From: Streptomyces sp. TLI_146
Lineage (GTDB): Bacteria > Actinomycetota > Actinomycetes > Streptomycetales > Streptomycetaceae
Direction: 5' to 3'
Assembly: GCF_002846415.1 (NCBI RefSeq)
Contig: NZ_PJMX01000002.1
Span: forward strand, 140,642 to 204,641
DNA: 64,000 nt
Part shown: piece by piece, positions 16,781 to 26,000 of the stretch
Layout: the number at the start of each line of letters is the position of its first letter
Numbering within the stretch: the first letter of the stretch is position 1
The notes under the pieces: generated by a model
Told to the model about the DNA's origin: nothing
The model's input: the letters and a program-made list of their open reading frames with translations, nothing else
Database searches by the model: none
Translations under genes and position numbers: made by a program

Positions 16781-18559
16781 TCAGATGAGGGTGTTGTACG
16801 TGTTCCAGCCGTCGCCAATCTCCAGTCGTGGCCCGAACGGGACGTCGGCTTTGCCGGTGGCGAAGTAGATCCAGAGCCTGCCGTCGTGATCACGGGCCAG
16901 CAGACTGCCGCCGTGGCTGTGCCCGGACAGGTCTCCGGGACTGGTGAGCGCGGTGTAGGTGTTCCAGCCACCGCCGACCCGTGTGCGGTCGGCGAAGGGG
17001 GCGCTGGCACGGCCGGTTCCCTGGTAGAGCCAGAGGACACCGTTGCGGTCGCGGGCGACCAGGTCGGGGCGTCCGTCGCCGGTCAGGTCGGTGCCGCCGA
17101 CGATCGTGGTGTAGGTGTTCCAGCCGCCGCCGATGCGGGTGCGGGAGGCGAAGGGCGCGCTCGGGTTGCCGGTGCCCTTGTACAGCCAGAGCGTGCCGGC
17201 CCGGTCGCGCGCGAGGAGGTCCGGCCTGCCGTCCCCGCTCACATCGCCCGCGCCGACGAGGGTGTCGTAGACCTGCCAGCCACCACCGACCCGGATCCGG
17301 GACAGGAACGGGGCGTCGCCGTCACCGCTGCCCCGGTAGTACCAGAGCACGCCGGAACGGTCGCGGGCGACGAGATCGCCGTTGCCCTGTACCCCGAAGG
17401 TGGAGAGTTTCGTCAGCGTGTCGTACGCCTGCCAGCCGCCTCCCACGCGGGTGCGCGGGGTGTAGTACTGGCCGCGATAGTCCGGGTACGCGCCCTCCTT
17501 GTACTGCCACAGGACACCGGCGGCGTCCCTGCCGTAGAAGGAATGCCTGGCGAAGGCGGGGACGTAGTCGCGTTCGAAGATGAACTCCTGGTCCTGCGCC
17601 AGTACCTGTCTGCCGTCGTCGGCGAGCGTGGAGAAGGCGCCCTTCAGGAAGCCTGCGGTCGGGAGTTCCCAGGAGCCGGAGACGCGCAGGTGGTCGCTCT
17701 GCTCGATTGGCTTGTCGGGTCCCCAGGAACGCGAGGGGAAGTCGAGGACGGCAGCGCCGCTCCCATCGATCGTCCAAGGAACCCGGTCGTAGCGAACGCC
17801 GTCCGCCGAGTACTCCACACGCACCCCGTCAGCCACCTGCGAGGCGGTGTAGTGGGCAGCTGCCAGCTGTTGCGCGGTAAAGCGCAACCGGGTGTGGGTT
17901 GTCGCCGGGGGTGAGGCCATGGCTCCCATGCGTGTGGTGAGTCGCATGTGGGCTGGCTGGGGGTAACCCACGCTGACGTCGATGGTCGCGTCGGTGCCCG
18001 TACCGTGCCCCGGAGATTCCCAGTTGCTCGTGAACGACGGCGACGACAGACGCATCCCTATCGGGCCCTGCTCGAAGGCGTTGTCGAGGAACTGTCCGCT
18101 GGCACCGTCCACGAGGCGGCCGTACATGGACACATGGCTGTCGACACCGTACTCGGCGGCCATGTGAAGACGAGTCGTGCCTTCGGTCAGAGGTGCGCCG
18201 GGAATACCGTCGCGATCGCTGTCGGCCGCGCCGATCTCGAAGATCCTCCTCGACCCGTCCGACGGGTCGTAGTGAGACGGTACCTCCGTACCGGCGTCGT
18301 CCGTGATGCGTATGTGGTCCAGTCCGGCGCCGTGCAGGTCCAACCGGATGTAGGCGTCGCCGACGGGCGGGTTGGTGACCGTGAGGTCGGTTTCCCCTGG
18401 GGTGCCGTTGACGTAGATGGGGCTGGGCGTGCTCAGATCCAGTCCGGCTTCGGAGGCGCCGGAGTCGGCGGCCATGGCCGTGTGCACGGGGGCGGTGCTG
18501 ATTGCCGCACTCAGCGCGGCGATCGCCAGCGCAACGCGGTGACGGTGGCTTATTCGCAC
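16781..18559 (-). CDS. Exported FG-GAP/VCBS-repeat protein
   Basis: A 592-residue secreted protein. A Sec signal peptide is clear (basic start, hydrophobic stretch, cleavage after HTAMA). The middle is beta-rich without a recognised domain. The C-terminal 260 residues hold about five propeller blades of the FG-GAP/VCBS type, with the recurring pattern GDGRPDLLARDRAGTLWLYKG and RVGGGWNTYDTL. GTG 18559 is chosen because the upstream frame runs through a terminator hairpin and lacks a signal peptide start; its ribosome binding site is weak (AGAAAG). Such propellers usually bind ligands or partners at the cell surface. Its function is unknown; it shares blade type with the proteins at 18650 and 33039. 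Confidence 0.85.
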   Translation of the reverse strand: MRISHRHRVALAIAALSAAISTAPVHTAMAADSGASEAGLDLSTPSPIYVNGTPGETDLTVTNPPVGDAYIRLDLHGAGLDHIRITDDAGTEVPSHYDPSDGSRRIFEIGAADSDRDGIPGAPLTEGTTRLHMAAEYGVDSHVSMYGRLVDGASGQFLDNAFEQGPIGMRLSSPSFTSNWESPGHGTGTDATIDVSVGYPQPAHMRLTTRMGAMASPPATTHTRLRFTAQQLAAAHYTASQVADGVRVEYSADGVRYDRVPWTIDGSGAAVLDFPSRSWGPDKPIEQSDHLRVSGSWELPTAGFLKGAFSTLADDGRQVLAQDQEFIFERDYVPAFARHSFYGRDAAGVLWQYKEGAYPDYRGQYYTPRTRVGGGWQAYDTLTKLSTFGVQGNGDLVARDRSGVLWYYRGSGDGDAPFLSRIRVGGGWQVYDTLVGAGDVSGDGRPDLLARDRAGTLWLYKGTGNPSAPFASRTRIGGGWNTYTTIVGGTDLTGDGRPDLVARDRNGVLWLYQGTGRASAPFADRTRVGGGWNTYTALTSPGDLSGHSHGGSLLARDHDGRLWIYFATGKADVPFGPRLEIGDGWNTYNTLI

Positions 18560-18610
18560 GTGGGGTGGCTTTCTGGGTGGCTGTTGATGGCTGGGGGGAA
18601 GGGCCGGAGT

Positions 18611-18639
18611 GGGTGCCCGGCCTCGGGGACCGGGCACCC
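18611..18639 (-). terminator. Hairpin terminator of the DNRLRE/FG-GAP gene
   Basis: A perfect 10-bp stem (18611-18620 with 18630-18639) with a 9-nt loop, starting 11 bp after the stop codon at 18650. Confidence 0.7.
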
Positions 18640-18649
18640 TGCTGCTCGA

Positions 18650-21600
18650 TCAGGCGAGGTCGCGGAAGGTGGCGAAGCCGCCTTCGTTGGGCCAGAGGCG
18701 TTGGGCGGTGCTGAGGTTGCCGTTGCCGTCGCCTGCCCACCAGTAGAGGTTGCCTGCGCCGGAAATGGCGGCGACGTCGGTTTTGCCGTCTGCGTTGAAG
18801 TCGCCGGTGGTGAGGTCGCGGAAGGTGGCGAAATCGCCTTCGTTGGGCCAGAGGCGTTGGGCGGTGCTGAGGTTGCCGTTGCCGTCGCCTGCCCACCAGT
18901 AGAGGTTGCCTGCGCCGGAAATGGCGGCGACGTCGGTTTTGCCGTCTGCGTTGAAGTCGCCGGTGGTGAGGTCGCGGAAGGTGGCGAAGCCGCCCTCGTT
19001 GGGCCAGAGGGGGTGGGCAGCGCCGAGGTTGCCGTTGCCGTCACCTGCCCACCACAGGAGGTTTCCGGAGCCGGAGATGACGGCGACGTCCGACTTGCCG
19101 TCCCCGTTGAAGTCGCCAGAGGTCAGATCCCGGAAGGTTTTGAAGGCCTCGTCCGTGGGCCACAGCTGCTGGGTTCCGCCGAGGCCGCCGTTGCCGTCAC
19201 CAGGCTTCCAGTACAGGGTCCCCAAGCCACTGATGTCGGCGACATCGGTCTTGCCATCCCCGTTGAAATCGCCCGGGGCGAGGTCGCGGAAGGTGAGGTA
19301 GTCGCCGTCCCCTGCCCACAGTCGAGAGCCGTTGCGCAGGCTGCCGTTGCCGTTGCTGTGCCAGTAGAAGAGATTGCCTGAGCCGGAGATGGCGGTGAGG
19401 TCGCTTCTTCCGTCGCCGTCGTAGTCGTTCCTGGCGTACGGACGGTAGGGGGAGCCTTCGAGGGTCTGGATGGTCTTGCCCCAGACGCGCTGGCTGATGT
19501 CCGCGGCGGAGGTGAAGGGGTACTGGCCCGCGGCGGATGCCCGGCCGGGGAACTCGATGAGGCGTCCGTCCCAGGTGGTGGAGACAAGATCGGCGTAGCT
19601 GTCGCCGTCGAGGTCGCCGTCGGAGGTGATCGACGGGTGGGCCAGCAGGGAGAACCCGGAGCCGATCTGCTGGCGGGTGGTGATGTCACCCAGGCCCATC
19701 GGGTCACCGGGGCGGTTGTAGTACGCGTACAGAGCGCCAGTCGTGGTGTCACGGGCCCACAGGTCCGGCAGGCCGTCACGCGCGGCGCCGCCGGCGGCGC
19801 CGATGTCGCCGGGGGCGAGAACGGTCATGCTCTGCCAGCCGCCCGCGCCGATCTGAACCGAGTCGCGGAAGCGGCCGTTGCCGAGCCCTTCGAAGAGCCA
19901 GAGCATGCCCTTCTCCACGGTGATCAGGTCGTTGCGGCCGTCCCCGTCCACGTCGCCGGGTGTGATGACCTGGGTGACCCGCTGCCAGTCGGCGTTGTAA
20001 CCCTGGCACTTGGTCGCGTCGGAGGCGCACCCGGGCCGGGTCACCGTCACGAGCTGGGCCTTGGTGAAGTCGCCGTTCGTCGGGTTGAGGTAGAGGTACA
20101 ACTCCCCCTCCTTGTAGGCGAACAGGTCGTCGACGGTCTGCCCGCCGTGCTGGGAACCGCGGTGGGCGAGGATCGCTCCCGCCCAGGTGGCAGCGGTCGG
20201 TAGCTTGCTGGGCGCCTGGTAGCGCGCCACGGTGCCGCCGCGTGCCGGGTCGTCCGTCCCGACCGGGTACATCCGGATGTTCCCGCCCTCGTCCACGGTG
20301 GCGACGTCCGGCAGGCCGTCACCGGTCAGGTCCCCCGCCACGGTCTTGGCGTTCTGGTTCCCCGGCACGTAGAAGTCGTACTCGTACGTCCGCGAACGGT
20401 TTCCGGCGTTGTCGACCGCGTCCACGTAGAGGACGTTCGTGCCCCAGTGGGCGGGCGTCAGGTTCAGGGACGCCGTCCCGTTCACGGCGTCGACCGTCGT
20501 GGCGCCGCCGACCGGGAGGGTCCGGTTGAAGGAGTACTCGAAGTAGTCGACGCCGCTCCCGCCGTCCGAGGCGCTGAGCCGGAACGTGCCGCCGAACCGG
20601 TCGTCCGCGTGGTGCGTCGTGACCGTCGAGCCGGAGGCGGGGTAGTCGTCCGATACGACCGTAGGCTCCGAGGGCGGTGTCCCGTCCACCCGGAAATGGC
20701 AGACGGGCGTGGTGGCGGAGTGGCTGATGCCGTCGTCGGAGCGGGCGTACCAGCCGTACAGATGACCGTCGGTGAGGGTGCCGACCGTCTTGTCGACGGC
20801 GGTTCCGCTGGAGACCCAGGCGGTACTGGAGCCGGGATCGCCCATGCCGATGACGCTCTTGCTGCCGTCCGAGTCGTCCCAGATCCCGAACTGCCCCCGG
20901 ACCTGCTGGTCCGAGTCGGCGTCGGCGACCGTGGCGCGGAGGTGGATTCCGTCACCGGCCGCGTTGGTCGCGCCGATCCAGCCGATGGTGTTCTGCCCGC
21001 AGTCCGGCGTGGCCGGAGACACGGAGGCGGGTGTGGTCTGGGGCAGCGTGGGCACCTTGGGGATGGTGTTGTACTGCACGACCAGGGACGCGTTGGTCGA
21101 GAACCGCTTGAAGGCGTCCCGGTTGCTCTCGTCAGCGGCGAAGACACCGACCGACAGGCTGGAGCCCGCGTTGTCGACCGCCGAGGTGACGTCGGCCTCG
21201 GCGAGTTGGTCACCGGGGCAGTCGTTGTTGCGGGTGCCGGTGACCGAGGCGCTGCCGATCCTCTCGTGGGCGCTCGGCGCGGTGTTCCAGGTGATGCCCG
21301 AGCTGAAGGAGTCGGTGCGGTAGACGTTGAGCCCGTACTTCTCACAGCCGATCGAAGCGGAGTACGTCTCGGTCATGGTGAGGGCGGCCGAGTGGATGAC
21401 CTTTCCGGCGTACGGGGAGGTGTTGAACTTGTAGTAGACGCGCTCGATGCCGGTGTCGGTCTGGTAGCCCTGGTAGCCGACGCCGGGGTTGCCCCACTTG
21501 CCGGTGTCCCAGGCGCTGTTCTTGTAGGCCTCCCAGACGGCGCCCCAGGTGTTGCTGCCGGTCCTGCTCGGTTCCCAGTTGGGGTCGATGTACACCGGGT

Positions 21601-22603
21601 AGTGCGTATCGGTGGCGGTGAGCAGTTGCTGGTCGGGAGTGAGAATGATGGCGCCCTCGTCGGCTCGGGCCTGCAGGTCCGCCTGCTTGGCACCCGCTCC
21701 CGGACCGTCCGGCGAGGAGCCGGCCTCCCCCGAGGCGGCCGCCTGCTCCTGGGTGAGGGCCTTGTCGCGTGTCACCGAAAGGCCGGACGTGGCCGGGCCG
21801 GACGGGGTGCTGGAGTCCCACATGGTCGGCGTCGGGGCGGAGAAGACCGCGGCCCCTGTGCTGTCCTTGGCGCTCAGGCCGCCGTGCGCGTCATCCGACA
21901 GCGTGAGCCCGTTCGTCGTCCAGGCGGGGAGCCGCACGGTGGCCAGCTTGGGGTTCTCGGCGGCCTCGCGGGTCTTGACGATCAGGACCTGGGTGAATCC
22001 GCCCTGGTCCTGCGCGGTGACCCGGAGATCGATGTCGGGAAGGACGTCCGGGTACAGGACGGCTCTGCCGGACACGGTGGGTGCGGGCAGGGGGTCGGGC
22101 CAGGAGAGCGCGAGCTGCCTGCCTTCGGGCGTGGTCATCTTGGCCAGCGGGCCCGTGCCGCCCGGCGAGAACGCGAGAGCGGTGGGAGTCGCGGTGGTGG
22201 TGATCGAACCGTCGTCGCCGCGCCGGAGAGTGGCGTCGAGCGGCGTCCACTGCCCGTCCTTGTTCACCCGTACGGGAGCGGCGTTCTGACTCTGGGTGAA
22301 GCTTCCGTCCGGGTTGGCGGTGAGGGTGCTGGTCTGGGTGGTGGCGCTCTGCACGGGCACGGCGGAGCCGGTCGCCCTGGCCTGCGCCGCCGCCTCGGCT
22401 TCGGCGGCCTGAAGACCAGTGAGCGCGGTCGTCGGTTCCGGAGCCGGGTACTCGACCGGATTCGGCTTCACCGGCTCCGGAGTGCCCCCTCCGTCGGCCG
22501 CTGCCGGGCCCGCGCCGAGCGCGACGGATATCAGGGCGATGCTCACCGCCATGCTCCAGGCGGAGGCGAGCGCTTTTCGACGGCGCCGTCTTTGGGTTCC
22601 CAT
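18650..22603 (-). CDS. Exported companion protein of RHS toxin 1: DNRLRE-like region plus FG-GAP propeller
   Basis: A 1317-residue secreted protein divergent from the RHS gene at 23001. An Arg-rich signal peptide ends near AAADG (residue 37). Residues about 90-270 form a beta domain also found in the protein at 38397. Residues about 320-530 resemble DNRLRE/carbohydrate-associated repeats (YPVYIDPNW ... ITWNTAPSAHERIGSASV). Ig-like segments follow, and from about 790 to the end there are FG-GAP repeats with Ca-binding type loops (DGDGRNDLITVE, DFNGDGKTDVA). The last three blades are 52-residue copies that are nearly identical. AGGAG lies 5 bp before the ATG. A plausible role is a wall-associated adhesin or partner of the RHS shell; no enzyme motif was seen. 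Confidence 0.88.
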   Translation of the reverse strand: MGTQRRRRRKALASAWSMAVSIALISVALGAGPAAADGGGTPEPVKPNPVEYPAPEPTTALTGLQAAEAEAAAQARATGSAVPVQSATTQTSTLTANPDGSFTQSQNAAPVRVNKDGQWTPLDATLRRGDDGSITTTATPTALAFSPGGTGPLAKMTTPEGRQLALSWPDPLPAPTVSGRAVLYPDVLPDIDLRVTAQDQGGFTQVLIVKTREAAENPKLATVRLPAWTTNGLTLSDDAHGGLSAKDSTGAAVFSAPTPTMWDSSTPSGPATSGLSVTRDKALTQEQAAASGEAGSSPDGPGAGAKQADLQARADEGAIILTPDQQLLTATDTHYPVYIDPNWEPSRTGSNTWGAVWEAYKNSAWDTGKWGNPGVGYQGYQTDTGIERVYYKFNTSPYAGKVIHSAALTMTETYSASIGCEKYGLNVYRTDSFSSGITWNTAPSAHERIGSASVTGTRNNDCPGDQLAEADVTSAVDNAGSSLSVGVFAADESNRDAFKRFSTNASLVVQYNTIPKVPTLPQTTPASVSPATPDCGQNTIGWIGATNAAGDGIHLRATVADADSDQQVRGQFGIWDDSDGSKSVIGMGDPGSSTAWVSSGTAVDKTVGTLTDGHLYGWYARSDDGISHSATTPVCHFRVDGTPPSEPTVVSDDYPASGSTVTTHHADDRFGGTFRLSASDGGSGVDYFEYSFNRTLPVGGATTVDAVNGTASLNLTPAHWGTNVLYVDAVDNAGNRSRTYEYDFYVPGNQNAKTVAGDLTGDGLPDVATVDEGGNIRMYPVGTDDPARGGTVARYQAPSKLPTAATWAGAILAHRGSQHGGQTVDDLFAYKEGELYLYLNPTNGDFTKAQLVTVTRPGCASDATKCQGYNADWQRVTQVITPGDVDGDGRNDLITVEKGMLWLFEGLGNGRFRDSVQIGAGGWQSMTVLAPGDIGAAGGAARDGLPDLWARDTTTGALYAYYNRPGDPMGLGDITTRQQIGSGFSLLAHPSITSDGDLDGDSYADLVSTTWDGRLIEFPGRASAAGQYPFTSAADISQRVWGKTIQTLEGSPYRPYARNDYDGDGRSDLTAISGSGNLFYWHSNGNGSLRNGSRLWAGDGDYLTFRDLAPGDFNGDGKTDVADISGLGTLYWKPGDGNGGLGGTQQLWPTDEAFKTFRDLTSGDFNGDGKSDVAVISGSGNLLWWAGDGNGNLGAAHPLWPNEGGFATFRDLTTGDFNADGKTDVAAISGAGNLYWWAGDGNGNLSTAQRLWPNEGDFATFRDLTTGDFNADGKTDVAAISGAGNLYWWAGDGNGNLSTAQRLWPNEGGFATFRDLA
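18656..19123. repeat. Three 156-bp tandem repeats inside the FG-GAP gene
   Basis: Units start at 18656, 18812 and 18968. The first two differ at only a few bases and the third has diverged. The period is in frame (52 codons), so gain or loss of units would add or remove whole propeller blades. Confidence 0.9.
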
Positions 22604-23000
22604 GCTGCTCCTGTATGGCCACGGAATTCAGAATTCAGCCCGCCTTATTCAGCGAGCGCCCGGGGAGCATATATGGGGAGTCTGACATTCGGGCCAAGGT
22701 CTCGTGGCGGCCGGAATGGCGGCTGGGTCGAAGCAGGGCATAACAGCTGGAGCGGTACTGGCGGTTCATCGAGACGGCATCGGTATATACGGAGATGCGT
22801 TTCGGCCACATGGCAAAATGCCGGCCAGTGCATTGCCTGTAGTTCATGTGGGCGCGCTGCCTGTGAAGTGCCCGGGTCTGGGTCAAGGCGCGGCGATTTG
22901 CGGCCTTCTATTTGCCTTATCTTTGCGTTCGCGTGTGGCGGCAGGTGCTTTCCCGCTGCTACTTTTCCGGTCTCTTTTGCTTGCCGGGGTGGGGACTGCA
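22604..23000. promoter_or_regulatory. Divergent control region between companion gene and RHS gene 1
   Basis: About 400 bp, noticeably richer in A and T than its surroundings, expected to carry both promoters. I could not pick a convincing -35/-10 pair on either strand and saw no long dyad. An upstream extension of the RHS reading frame crosses it, but codon use there is unlike the gene. Confidence 0.45.
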
Positions 23001-26000
23001 GTGAGAAGTAGAAGAAGCTGGTATTGCTCGCAGCTTTTTGGCCGGATTCAATGCATGGGCAGGCTGCGTGGCACGGTGGCATTGGCCGCCTGTTTCGCGT
23101 TGGTCCTGACGCTGCTGTCCGGGGCGCCGGTGCTGGCCCAGGGGCACCATCTGCCCAAGCAGTGGTCGCCGCGCCCCCTGGACAAGGCGCACTCGGTGAA
23201 GGGGCACGACGTCGAGCCGCAGCGGGGCGCCGCGCCCTCCGGTACTCACGGGTCGTCACCTGCCAAGTACCACCCGCTGTCCGTGACCTGGCCATCAGCG
23301 ACCCGCGTCCAGGTCAATCCGGCCGCCGACCACATCGCGCCTCCACTGGCGCCCTCGCGGCAGCCGGTTACACGGCTGCCCTACGCCGAACCCGGCCCGG
23401 CCCACGCGGCAGGAACCCCGGTGTGGGTCGGCCGCCCGGGTTCACTGACCAAACACCGTACGAACCAAGCCACCGGCACAGCACCCACCGCCGTCACGGT
23501 CGCCGTCGCGGGCCACACTGCCGCCCAGCGCGCCGGGATCAACGGCGCCCTGTTCTCCCTGACCGACAGCGCGCCGCGCCACGCGGGCAGCACAGCCTCG
23601 GTCGGCCTGGACTACACCGGCTTCGCCGACGCCTACGGCGGCGACTACGCGGCCCGCCTCCAACTGGTCCAGCTGCCCGCCTGCGCCATGACGACACCGC
23701 ACTCCCCGGCATGCCGCACGTCCAAGCCCCTGCCTTTCCGCAACGACTTCGAGAACCACCGCCTGGTGGCCGACGTCGTGCTGCCCGGCGCCGCCACGAC
23801 AGACAGCGCCCAGTCGCTCGTACTCGCCGCGACAGCCGCCCCCGCCGGAGCCGGCGGCACCTATGGCGCCACCGCACTCTCCCCTTCCGGAAGCTGGAGC
23901 GCGGGCACCTCCTCCGGCGACTTCACCTGGACGTACCCGATCAGCGTGCCCCCGCCGCTGGGCGGCTCCGCGCCCGCCGTGGCGCTGTCGTACGACTCCT
24001 CCAGCATCGACGGCCGGACCGCCGCGACCAACAACCAGCCCTCCTGGATCGGCGACGGCTGGGACTACCAGCCCGGCTACGTCGAGCGCTCGTACAAGCC
24101 GTGCTCCAAGGACGGCCAGGCCAACACGGTCGGCGACAACTGCTGGGTGACCGACAACGCGACGCTGTCGCTCGGCGGTCGCACGGTCAAGCTGGTGAAG
24201 GACGACACGACTGGCATCTGGCGTGAGAGCGGCGACGACGGCTCGCGGGTAGAGCACCTCACGGGCGCGACCAACGGCGCCCAGAACGGCGAGTACTGGA
24301 AGGTCACCACGACCAACGGCATCCAGTACTACTTCGGCCTCAACCACGCCCCCGGCAGCACCACCACCCCCACCACCAACTCCACCTGGACCGCCCCGGT
24401 CTTCGGCAACGACACCGGGGAGCCCTGCCACGGGAGCACGTTCGACACGTCCTGGTGCCAGCAGGCGTGGCACTGGTCCCTCGACTTCGTCGTGGATCCC
24501 AACCAGAACGTGACGACGTACGCGTACAAGACCGAGCCCAACTACTACGCGCGCGGCACCTCCAACACCCTCACGTCCTACATCCGCGGCGGATACCTCA
24601 CCACCATCTCCTACGGCCAGCGGGTGCCGGACGCGGTCGCCGGGAGCAAGGCCGCCGCCCAGATCCTCTTCGCCACGTCCGAGCGCTGTGTCTCCGACTC
24701 GACGTTCAAATGCCCCGACACGCCGCCCACCGCGGCCACCGCCAGCCACTGGCCCGATGTGCCGTTCGACCAGAACTGCGCCTCGACCGGAACGTGTGCG
24801 AACCACGCGCCCTCGTTCTGGACCACCAGACGGCTCACCACCATCAGCACCCAGGTGCTGGTCGGCTCGGCGTACTCCCCGGCGGACACCTACGACCTCA
24901 CCCACCAGTTCCCGGCCACGGGCGACACCAACAAGCCGGGCCTGTGGCTCGCGTCGATCACCCACACGGGCAAGGACGGCGGCACGCTCGGGCTGCCCGC
25001 CGTCACCTTCTACGGGACACGACTCGCCAACCGGGTCGACACGACCACCGACAACATCCCACCGATCAACCGGTACCGGGTCCGGGCGATCGTCACCGAG
25101 GCCGGCGCCCAGATCAACATCACGTACAAGTCGCCGGAGTGCGTCAAGGGCACTCATATGCCCGCCGCGCCCGACAGCAACACGATGGCCTGCTACCCCG
25201 TGTACTGGGTACCGCAGGGCGCGAGCGACCCGACCCTGGACTGGTTCCACAAGTACCTGGTCGAACAGGTCACAGAGGTCGACAACTCGACGCTCGGCGC
25301 CGCCGCCAAGTCCACCTCGTACGAGTACCTGGGCGGCGCGGCCTGGCACCACGACGACGAAGAGCTGATGGACCCCAAGAACCGCAGCTGGGGCCAGTTC
25401 CGCGGCTACGGCGAGGTAGTCACCCACACTGGCACCGCCCCACAGGCGCTGACCCAGAGCTCTGCCCTCTACCTGCGCGGCATGAACGGGGACCTGAAGG
25501 CCGACGGCTCCCACAAGTCGGTCACCGTGACGGACTCCGCGGGCGTCTCGCTGACCGACGACGACCAGCTGGCCGGTGTCGTCCGCGAGAGCCGGGCCTA
25601 CGACACGTCCGGCGGAACCGTACAGGAAGCCACCTTCCGTACCCCCTGGGACGGCCGCGTCACCGCCACCCACAAGCGGACCGGTCTGCCCGACCTGACC
25701 GCCCGGCTCGGCGGCACCGCAAAGGTCCAGACGAGTGCACTGCGTTCGGACAAGACCTGGCGTACCTCGGAGATCGACACTTCGTACGACACGGACGGGC
25801 GGGTCGTCGCGGTCGACGACAAGGGCGACGGCACCTCGGCGACGCCGGAGGTCTGCACGAAGACCAGCTATGCGCAGAACGCGAACGCCTGGGCCAACAT
25901 GCTGGCCTTCCCGTCCGAGGTCATCAAGATCGCCGGCAGCTGTGACAGCACGCCGAACGCGGACAACACCCTCGCGGACAACCGCAGCCTGTACGACAAC

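Noticed and set aside
16324..16788. 154-codon frame overlapping the 56-codon gene
   Set aside because: Arg/Pro/Thr-rich composition and no ribosome binding site; the 56-codon frame has the strong start signal.
18560..18637. Longer start for the FG-GAP gene
   Set aside because: The extension would begin inside the terminator hairpin at 18611-18639 and would place a Pro-rich tail before the signal peptide.
22704..23000. 99-residue N-terminal extension of RHS gene 1
   Set aside because: It crosses the divergent promoter region and would bury the signal peptide.
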